Source of the DNA: Paramacrobiotus metropolitanus
Taxonomy: Eukaryota > Tardigrada > Eutardigrada > Parachela > Macrobiotidae
Assembly: GCF_019649055.1 (NCBI RefSeq)
Contig: NW_026570278.1
Location: forward strand, 248,001 to 312,000
Length of the DNA stretch: 64,000 nucleotides
Reading direction: 5' to 3'
Shown: piece after piece, positions 55,760 to 64,000 of the stretch
Numbering within the stretch: the stretch's first letter is position 1
Layout: each line of letters starts with the position of its first letter
Notes under the pieces: model-generated
Seen by the model: the letters and a program-made list of their open reading frames with translations, nothing else
Databases searched by the model: none
Told to the model about the DNA's origin: nothing
Translations under genes and position numbers: made by a program

Positions 55760-57703
55760 ATGTATTCCGGTATGGAAACAACGGTTATCGGTCTGGATAT
55801 CCTGCCCACCCGCCCGGACCGCATCCGTCTGAATATCTCTGGTAAAAAGTACGATATCCCGGCCGCTCTTCTCCACAAACACCCGCACACCCTCCTCGGC
55901 GATCAACTTCAACTGGCACTCTTCTTTGATCCATCCACTGCCGAATACTACTTCCCACGCGACCCCAAATGCTTCTCTCGGATAATCCAATACTACCATA
56001 CCGGCACTTTGCACCGGCCGGCTCGCATCCCGCTGGCCGCCTTCATCGCTGAATGCCGCTTCTTCCAACTGGATAAACCGGCTCTCCTCCAGATCGCTGC
56101 CCACGAAGGCTTTCAGCCCTACCCTCCGGTGCGGTTGCCCAAAAACCGGGTTCTGCGCGCCACCTGGCGGTTCCTGACGGACGCCGGGAGCTCCCGAGGT
56201 GCCCGAGCTTTCGAGGCATTTAATATCATCATGATTTTATTATCCGTCGTGATTTTATGTGCACAGTCCATGCCACAGTTTCGGTCGGCGTCGGGGACCA
56301 ACGGAACAAAGGCCAACGACACCGATGAGGAATTAACGGCGCTGGATGATTACGTTCAGTTTACCGATCCGTTCTTCATCATCGCAACGGTTTGTATCGC
56401 CTGGTTTACCGTGGAATTCGCCCTGCGGTTACTCTCCTCGCCGTCAAAACTGGAATTTTTAAGGGCACCGCTGAACATCATTGATTTATTAGCGATTCTC
56501 CCGTACTACATCGACGTGGCGGTGACAGTGTCGTGTCTCCATGTGGCGCGAAGTAATTGCAGCCGGTATAAAACCGGGATCATGGTGGTTCTGCGGGTGC
56601 TGCGCGTGATGCGGATGTTCCGGCTGATCCGGTTGTCGCGGTATTCCCACGGGTTGCGGGTGCTGGGCGAGACGTTCGTGGTGTCAGTGCGGGAGTTGGG
56701 GTTGTTTCTCATGTTCCTTGGGTTGGCGGTAGTGTTATTTAGCAGCTCGGTATTCTATGCGGAGATCGGCATGAAGGAGACGCAGTTTAACAGTATACCG
56801 GAGTCATTCTGGTGGACGATTGTTACAAGTACGCCACATCATATTCTGCTGCCAGATATTCACAGAAGCTTGTTCAAATAATTAATTTCAAAACGGATCA
56901 GTTTAAATATAAAATTTTACTTTATGTTTTTGACAGTGCAAAATGTTAGTTTCGCCTTGTGTTTAATAGAGCAGCTGACGAAAATTTTATTTTCTTATGT
57001 TGACGCACGCACGAAATTCCGTCAACCGTTAAAAACCGGTTTATTTATTCTTCACTCTGAAAACCCTTCTCTTTGAACAGTGACAACCGTGGGCTATGGC
57101 GATGTGACGCCCAAAGGGCTTCTCGGGAAGATTGTCGGCGCTTGTTGCGCGATATCTGGACTGATCGCCATTGCTCTTCCCATTCCGGTGATTGTTGCCA
57201 ACTTCAATGCTATTTACACTCGTAAGGCTGTAGATTATTGACACAACCACTCATTCTCCTAACTTATGATCGTCTTTACGTTACTTGGCGATGCTGTAAA
57301 CTGGTCTTATACCAGTCCGATAAAACAGCTACCGCGGCGTCATCGTAATATTTCCGATGCTGGTTTTAAATGCGGTTGAATGCTCGACCAGGGTTCAGAT
57401 TAAAACAACCTCGTTGCAGGCGAAAAACTGCGCAGCGAGATGGAGCAACTGCTGGGCGACGTTCTCAATGTCCCTCCAAAGGGTGTTCCTGGCACGAAGT
57501 CAAGTAAACCCAAGGTCCTGCTAAATGGGCCGACATCCGCACTTGACAACGGAGCAAATGCTGCCAATAATTCCGACAAGACTGGATCAGTCAGACGCCG
57601 GTCCCGGCAAGCTGTCAGTTTTGTACAGGACTGCACGGCGACCTTTGACCATGCTGGGCATCTTAATGGGGCACAATCCAGAACACCCAAAGGCTCCGAC
57701 TAG
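55760..57703 (+). CDS. Voltage-gated potassium channel (Kv) subunit
   Basis: Three exons in phase: 55760-56828, 57080-57231 and 57420-57703. Residues 15-120 are the T1/BTB tetramerisation domain ([28 protein letters not shown]). S1 is [13 protein letters not shown]2 follows [14 protein letters not shown], and S3 is [16 protein letters not shown]4 carries regularly spaced Arg ([18 protein letters not shown]) and S5 is [15 protein letters not shown]. Exon 2 completes the pore with TTVGYGD (K+ selectivity filter) and S6 with the PVP-like bend ([11 protein letters not shown]). The C-terminus is short, charged and lacks recognised motifs. The start could be 55760 or the Met at 55772. It most resembles Shab/Shaw/Shal-type animal channels; the subfamily is not resolved. 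A T1 pseudogene copy is at 23.1 kb. Confidence 0.9.
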
Positions 57704-59668
57704 CAGTGTATTCGGGGGGGGGGGGGGGCTGCCTATGGAAACGACGCCCGCTCAGCTAAGTCTGCGGACGCCGATGTTTGGGGGGGGGGGTGCTAATAGC
57801 CATCTGCCAAGTCTCTTCAGGTCTATCCTGACCCATAACCTGCCCGCCGACTACCAAGACGCATGCGTCATACCTATAAACTGAACCAAACGGCAATTTC
57901 TAACTTGTACTGCCAGTATTGGCACCATGATGTGCACTTGCTGGAAAGGTTTTGTCTTTTAGCTCTATTCGCTTTATGTTTTTAGCTCTATAGCGCTTAT
58001 AGCTATATTTGCAAACAGCTTCTACGATTTTACCTGTTTCGTGCTGATTACCAGCCTCATGATAAACATTCTTTACCGTTGCACTACCCATGGCACCCCA
58101 TGGGGACCTGGCTATTAGCCCAAGGAAGTTGCTGAGATGCTCGGCATGTAGAATGCAGTTAACATTATACGGTTGTGCGGAATCAAAAAGTTTCGCGGGA
58201 AGTCAGTACACATACGCAGTATATTTATTGGCATTCTTATTACTGATGCTTTATCTTTCCCCGATAATGGTTATGGGCCAGAACCATTATCTCTGAAAAT
58301 GGCACCCACAATGAACATGCCCTTTATTTTATGGCCACAGCTTGTAAAAATTAATAATTAATTCGGATGATGAGAAACGAGAAACAATAAACAGCAATTG
58401 CTACCAGTTATTAACAAATGCGATATTAGCCACTTTGGTACGGTAAAACTTTAGCCATCTTTTAGCATACGGAAGTGGCTGATATCGCGTTTACTAGTTA
58501 GTGGTTGCAGATTCAGTTGCTGTTTCACAACATTCGAAAGCGGCTTTTTTGTAATGTTTTTCAGTCACAGCCATCGTCTCCGAGAAGCAGTATGTCAAAA
58601 AAACAAGAATTTTTTGGAAAGGAAACCTTGTGATACGCATCGGTTCGTATTGTGTTTGTAATCAGATCAAGCAATGACTTGGCGCACTGAATCGGCTACC
58701 GACTCCGTTTTCTACTGGGTTCCCTTTTTGGAAAAACCTAGTGCATATATAAATCTTAAGAAAGCCAGCTGTTTTTCTTATTATTTCTGTATTTGCTTTG
58801 GCGGAAGTGATCATTCATTGCATTATTAGTGGGCAATGACCACACCGGTGATCTGTTACATGGTATAGGTACACAGATGTAGTGTATCTGTGTAAGTGAA
58901 AGTACGTAGTGCGCATGTATCGGCAAGTACGCATCTTTACTGGAACTCAACAAACCGCAACTGAACACAAAATTAATAATAGCAGCAACTGCAAAGAGTA
59001 CATCAGAACGTTGCTAGGAATACAACGGCAAGGAATCTCGAGATATACTGTACGTACGTATCGGACGTACACACATACATGTACACCACAACAAAGTAAA
59101 CCGAATCATAAAAAAACGGTAAAATGGTCACAGCCAGACGGAACAGGCGGTATGGCAGCGCAAGTACAGATATAATATATGGTCGGACCTTGCTTTCCGG
59201 AAATTTCGGCAGCTGAAGTAGCGCAGCAGTGCTGCATATATTCGCAGCTGGGAATAGTTACATATTTAGCATTTAACAGTACTATTCGGAAAACGAGTTG
59301 GCATATCGTATAGAAGCCTTAATTTATTAGTTAAAAAGAATTCGATAGCAGCGGTATAAGTGCTGAAACACTAAGTTAAAAAATGTTAAAAAAAAAAGAA
59401 GAAAAGTAGAAAACTGGAAAACTTAGAAAACCTTTAAGTAGAATAAAATTCATAAAAAAATGAAAACAAAATAATAAATAAAAAAAAATCATTTTTAATT
59501 ATTAAAAATTCACTCATTGTGAAAACTATGTAATCCTTTCATCATAAAATACCTCGCAAAAAATCACACAATGCTCGCGGCTGGTGAATGCCGGCCGCTT
59601 ACCACTCGTCTAATATAAATCTGGTAACCGAGTAACATGAAAATTCGCTGGCTTTACTAAAAGCTGCG
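57704..59668. other. Intergenic, no gene recognised
   Basis: Contains long G runs (16 G at about 57713-57728 and 10 G near 57780) and AT-rich DNA to the right. No supported exon. Confidence 0.4.
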
Positions 59669-60636
59669 CTACAAGATGATTGTGTCGTCTGACTCCATAA
59701 TTCTGATTTCTTCATCCAACAGAAGCTTCGCAATTTCTTTACGCGATGGAAACGAGCATGGCTTGCTATTTGCGGCTGTCCGGTAATACCAGTAATACAT
59801 GATATTATCTTCCACCTTCTGCGCCAGATTAGAGCATTTGATCGAGACGAGGATGGTAATGCACTCTACAAGCAGTACTGGCGCGAAATTCTCGGGATGT
59901 GGTTGGAATAGGTTCGTTCCACTGTACTCCATTTCTTCGTAAAAGAAATATACCGGACAGAACACCCACGCAATTTGCACAACTGACATCAATATCTGGG
60001 CTCCTCCAAAAAAGGCCTTTACGCTTCTACAGCTATCGCACAATGCTGCAATGTCAATGGTGAATTTGGGTGAATCTGTTGGCCACTGTAAACCACTGCA
60101 CAAACCCCGAACACGAGCCAGAATCAAGAGCGCTGCCATTTCTGCCGCAACGATGAACAAGAAAACGCTGGTCGATGGAATTAGCATCAAATCATGATCG
60201 AATCCGTCAGAATAATTCGCACTTCCTCAGTCTGCAATAGAAATCTTATTTATGCACTCGTACTACAGAATTCCGTGTGAAATATGCATAAATTTAAAAT
60301 CTATGGGCTTATGCACAAAAGCAGCTGGCGTTAGCATTTCACACCGGAAAACAGAGAAACGTACCTTATTCCGCAAAAATTCCACATTCCGCATACCATA
60401 CTGTATTCCAAATCATCATCTCTGTTCAACACAGGAGTTGCGATGATTATGTAGACTCTGGCTGCGAACAGAATCAGGCTGGCGACAGTGAAGCAGTTAG
60501 TCAACCATGCACCTTTGCGGATTTTTCGGGTAAGGTCACTATCAAACTGGAGACTCTCTGGATCGACCAGCCGGACAACGTCTTCGCTTTTGTGAATGCC
60601 AGCGTCTGATTTGTCATTTCCAGGCTCTTCTTTCAT
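59669..60636 (-). CDS. Multi-pass (about four TM) membrane protein
   Basis: Exon 1 (60636 to about 60365) has a charged cytoplasmic N-terminus and TM1 (FTVASLILFAARVYIIIATPV), ending at an AG/GTACGT donor. The second exon, from about 60245 or 60200, has TM2 (VFLFIVAAEMAALLILARV), TM3 (QILMSVVQIAWVFCPVYFF) and TM4 (FAPVLLVECITILVSI). It ends with a cytoplasmic tail rich in Glu/Asp and TAA at 59669. The exon joint is not phase-resolved. Four membrane spans and a two-Cys loop resemble small tetraspan proteins or a truncated chemoreceptor. I do not recognise a family. Confidence 0.55.
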
Positions 60637-62230
60637 TTTGCTGTTAAGTGATGGGTAGTATTAATCCCGGGGAATCAGAATGGTAAATACACGTAAAAAA
60701 TCGATACGGTAATATCTGGCAAATACATAAAGGTAAAGAGACCATAATTATTATATTGACGAAGTCATACTTGCACGCTTATACGCAAGTATAGTTCGAA
60801 AAAAATCAAAAAACAGCGCTTCAAATTCTTGGTGAGATACGATTATGCTGATAATACAGGCAGGACTGCTATATTGAACTTCATCTCTGAATCGCTGCCG
60901 TAAAAACTGTTTGTGCTTTTCTGGTCTGCATTCGATGCGTTTGACGCGATCATCCGGGAAGTTCCGCGACCAGGAAGATCAACCTGCAATCAAGACCAAT
61001 ATAGTAGTACTAGTGAACCTAATATTACCGTAATTATCGAATTTGTGGCACCCCCCGAAACAAGCGCACCCCCCGTATTAAGCGCACCGCCGCAATCATG
61101 TTCGAAAAATAATGGCACCCCCCGAAATTACGGCACCCGGTGCCGTAATTAAATGTTAAGTCTAATAAACCGGTAATTAGATCGTAATTTTTGTTTGAGA
61201 TTTTATACGCTAAAGTTAATTATACGCTAAATTTTTAAACGATTACTACCATTTGCGAGCTAGCCATATACCGGTAACTAGTGCGCTCAGTTTCGGTACA
61301 GCTGGATGCGCTATTGTTTCGCTTCTAAAATAAAAATAATTCCTGGAATTTATTGTTTGAAAAATAACGGCCCCTTCTAAAATTTATTGTTTGAAAAATA
61401 AGGGCACCCCCCGAAATAAGCGCACCTCCCCGAAATAAGCGCACCTGCTCCTTGGCATTCGAACTATTTGCCGCCCAGTGCGGCAAATTCGATAATCACG
61501 GTATATCCCGAAGAGGAAGCAGGAGAAACACGCCTCCTTTGTGCCACATCAGACAAAATTTGCTTTGGTGATGCATTGACTTACTAGTGAAGGATGTATC
61601 TAAACGCTGGTACAAGGCTGCAGAAAAATCAATACATACCTACCCAGCATTGTGCACTGCCCGAATGACCACAATAGTACCTATCTGTACATCAGTTATG
61701 CGGTCGGCGATTAAATCATAACAGTGGTTATTAGGGAGTCCGTAATAACCAGCGTTATGATTATAATGATACGCTACATTGCTCCATTTAAGAGGTAATG
61801 CGAGCCTAAATACTGTATAATGCGGTATTTAGATAACCCTTGCTGTTGAAAAATGACGGAATAGAACGAATTATCATAGCCGTGCAATAAACTCAGCACT
61901 TTTATAACTTTTGCACCATTAGAGCGCATTTAGCGCACGATTATGCTACGGCTCCAATAAAGAAATATCCACCTCCTAAGTTTTCCCTTGCCGGTAAAAA
62001 ATTTCTCACTCCTGCGTGCGTAAAACTGAAATAAAAGAATTTAAGAAAGTATATTCCAGAATTAGCACAGTATGTATCTCATAGCTTTTAACTTCGAAGC
62101 TTTCGTGCCCCCGTCCTTAATAATAGACGCATGCACGGCCCGCACGACTAGCGCCTTCGCAATAAGTTGCCAGATATACCGAAGCCTGTGAAAGGCTACC
62201 TGAACTATTATTCCACTACCGGGTTGGGAC
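60637..62230. other. Intergenic, repeat-rich, no gene recognised
   Basis: Contains the GGCACCCCCCGAAATAAGCGCA repeat at about 61045-61150 and 61390-61450. The tandem duplicate AATTTATTGTTTGAAAAATAA is near 61350-61400. No supported exon. Confidence 0.45.
61045..61450. repeat. Dispersed/tandem CACCCCCCGAAAT repeat
   Basis: At least six copies of GCACCCCCCGAAAT(A)AGCGCA or variants, in two clusters. Confidence 0.75.
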
Positions 62231-62325
62231 GATTTCCTTTCGCGCTGATTTCCCGAAGATTTCCTGTCGCGCTGATTTCCCAAAGATTTCCTGTCGCGCT
62301 GTCGCGAAGATTTCCTGATTTCCCA
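62230..62325. repeat. 24-27-bp minisatellite
   Basis: About three tandem copies of GATTTCCCGAAGATTTCCTGTCGCGCT with substitutions. Confidence 0.7.
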
Positions 62326-62460
62326 TTATATTCATACTCGAGCTACAACAAACCACTCATTATTTGTGGAATGCTTGTGTCACGACGTGGAACGTCGTGC
62401 TCTTAAATAATTTTCAAATCAACTGCATTAGGTAGCAATACAAACCAGTAAACAATACTA

Positions 62461-62490
62461 CATACTTCTGACTTCGAATCAGAAGTATGT
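62461..62490. repeat. Perfect hairpin
   Basis: CATACTTCTGA, then CTTCGAA, then TCAGAAGTATG: an 11-bp stem with a 7-nt loop. Confidence 0.75.
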
Positions 62491-62538
62491 GGGTAAGTAT
62501 TCTGTCGATCTTGTGTCTCGGCTGGGATTCCGGCGAAG

Positions 62539-62976
62539 TTGGAGCCACGTGGCACGTCGCACACGTCCGAACGGCGACCCGACGGCTGCGCAACCTTCGC
62601 CTGGCAGAGAGGGATGTGTTTAGCTTGGGACGTTACTTGCGTGGACACTGTCGCGCCTTCACACGTTAACTCATCAGCAGCCAACGCAGGTGCGATTGCA
62701 ATAGAGGCAGAAGAAAAAAAGTCCAGATTATATTCGTATTTGAGTGGCAGATACATTTTTGCGCCAATCGCCCTCGAAACAATGGGACCATGGGAACCGT
62801 CGGCCATTGCGATTATTAAAGAACTCGGTAAGCGACTGAAACAACACACAGGCGAAGCGCGCTCCCATGAGTTTTTAAGTCAAAGATTGTCGCTGGAGAT
62901 ACAGCGGGGAAATGCGGCATCAGTTATGGGGACGATGGAAGGAGCGGAAAAGTTTAATGAAATCTTAATGTTGTAA
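62539..62976 (+). pseudogene. 3' end of a retroelement polyprotein
   Basis: Reads as the C-terminal stretch common to many invertebrate reverse-transcriptase ORFs: VDTVAPSHV, AGAIAIEAEEKK, FAPIALETMGPW, IKELGKRLKQHTGE and FLSQRLSLEIQRGNAASVMGT, ending with TAA at 62974-62976. No reverse transcriptase or endonuclease domains remain upstream, so this is a 5'-truncated copy. Confidence 0.7.
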
Positions 62977-63369
62977 AAAACTTTTGCGATGTTTTGAAGT
63001 GTTTAATTGTACGTTATACAAAAGGTGAATAAAGCGTAAAATACCACATCATGCAGTTGTGCTGGCACATGGTGCCATGACATGGCTGCTTGATTACGGG
63101 GAAATTCTGTAATACTGCACAAAATTTAACGAAAAACAGTCTGCCATCCCAAAAGAGCACCAATATGTTTGCGCAGCATGTACAAAAATGGTATTTTAAT
63201 ACCGTCAGTTGAAATTACCAATTCTATTCAAAGCAACCACTTACGGTACGCAACACCGTCAGGAAAGTTATATATAATCAGCGCATAATCTCTACATCAA
63301 CCAATCGCAGAAAATATCGTAGCCGCGGCCATCTGGCCTTGCCTATGTTCAGCCTTTACGCAGTTCCGT
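62977..63369. other. Intergenic, no gene recognised
   Basis: 3' flank of the retroelement remnant (AATAAA near 63030) and of the TIL gene. Confidence 0.45.
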
Positions 63370-63616
63370 TTAGCCTTTACGCAGTTGGGGGTTGCCTTTA
63401 CAGTTGTTTAGCAGGGGTCCATTTTGAGGCGCGCATGTCGGCGAGGGAACGAAAGTACGGTATAGACCTGGTTTGCAGATGCAGGTGGAGTCGCAGTTAG
63501 AAGCGCATAACGGCGACGGGTTTGGGTTGGCGCATGATTTCTCACACCTGCTACAGCCAGAAGTCATTAACGGATCGGAACACAAAAATCTTTTTAGGAC
63601 GTTGGTATCCAAGGAA
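63370..63616 (-). CDS. TIL-type Cys-rich domain, terminal exon of a secreted protein
   Basis: Exon from the acceptor at 63617 (TTTTGCAG) to the TGA-type stop at 63370. It contains ten Cys in the trypsin-inhibitor-like (TIL) order: FLC, GCSRC, KSC, PLC, SNC, STCICKPG, PTC and NNC. TIL domains occur in secreted serine-protease inhibitors. The upstream exon with the signal peptide lies beyond 63617 and is not found in the window. Confidence 0.65.
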
Positions 63617-64000
63617 CTGCAAAAAATGGGAACCACAGATGTTAGCCCTTACCAACATGCGCTACCATCAACCGTGGTCGGCTGCAGTGTGCAACAACCA
63701 AACCAACACTGCCACGCTTCAACCGTCCACGGTAGAAGGTTACGAATGTTGGTTACCATCCACGGTTGACGGTTAAGTCAAACCACTAGCGCAATTGGTG
63801 TTCAGCACTATGTTTGGCGATAGCTGCGCTTCATCTTAAACTCCCGCGTATCCACGCAAACTCCCAAACACAGGCTTGCGCCGTTCAGTATGTGTGTGTC
63901 TGTTTCTGCTGCACCACAGATTTCACACGGTTTTAAAATCGTTCGCCGTCGACGTCTTCGCTAAACCTGTACACCCAAAATTCGCTGCACCTTTTCTTGG
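63617..64000. other. Window end, no gene recognised
   Basis: Contains short repeats of an ACCGTGG/CCATCAACC type; no supported exon. The upstream exon of the TIL gene may be beyond 64000. Confidence 0.4.

Overview
This is a 64-kb window of an invertebrate nuclear genome. It has spliced genes with canonical GT-AG introns (many only 60-700 bp), animal-type receptors and channels (a Kv potassium channel, a rhodopsin-family GPCR, LRR, CUB and TIL-type secreted or membrane proteins) and many small DNA transposons. The gene style fits a compact protostome genome. A tardigrade is a plausible guess but the sequence alone does not prove it. There are no prokaryotic operons, rRNA or CRISPR arrays, and I recognised no tRNA gene.

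Layout. 1-3.5 kb: 3' part of an LRR-type single-pass membrane protein (gene A). 4.1-5.9 kb: a complete gag-only LTR retroelement with 5-bp target duplication. 6.3-8.0 kb: a minus-strand CUB-containing gene with a frame break. 8.1-8.7 kb: a TA-flanked MITE. 10.0-11.7 kb: a MULE transposase. 12-15.2 kb: minisatellites and foldback repeats. 15.8-17.4 kb: a two-exon GPCR. 20.0-21.7 kb: a secreted Trp/Thr-rich protein. 23.1-23.5 kb: a Kv T1-domain pseudogene. 24.2-25.8 kb: 5' half of LRR gene B.

LRR gene B is cut by a 22.8-kb Maverick/Polinton (adintovirus-like) element at 25,820-48,651. It has perfect 43-bp terminal inverted repeats that start with AG. It encodes protein-primed-type family B DNA polymerase, double-jelly-roll major capsid protein (in two reading frames), penton-like minor capsid protein, a basic virion peptide, adenain-like protease, retroviral-type integrase, FtsK/HerA-type packaging ATPase and small virion proteins. 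It also carries an unusual accessory set: a TATA-binding-protein-like protein, a BIR-BIR-RING inhibitor-of-apoptosis-like gene, and several spliced orphan genes. Four lesions (a polymerase frameshift, two in-frame TAA codons in the IAP-like gene and one TAG in a 363-codon ORF) suggest an ageing endogenous copy, although most morphogenesis ORFs are open. The 3' half of gene B resumes at 48.7 kb after an exact 188-bp duplication of the target and a scrambled filler.

49.5-52.5 kb holds an inverted-repeat element with a second one nested inside it. 53.5-54.0 kb encodes a small Cys-rich secreted protein. 54.8-57.7 kb is a second copy of the 21.5-23.5 kb segment. Here the Kv gene is intact and the Trp/Thr-rich gene is the remnant, the reverse of the first copy. 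59.7-60.6 kb encodes a multi-pass membrane protein, 62.5-63.0 kb is the 3' end of a retroelement polyprotein, and 63.4-63.6 kb is a TIL-domain exon.
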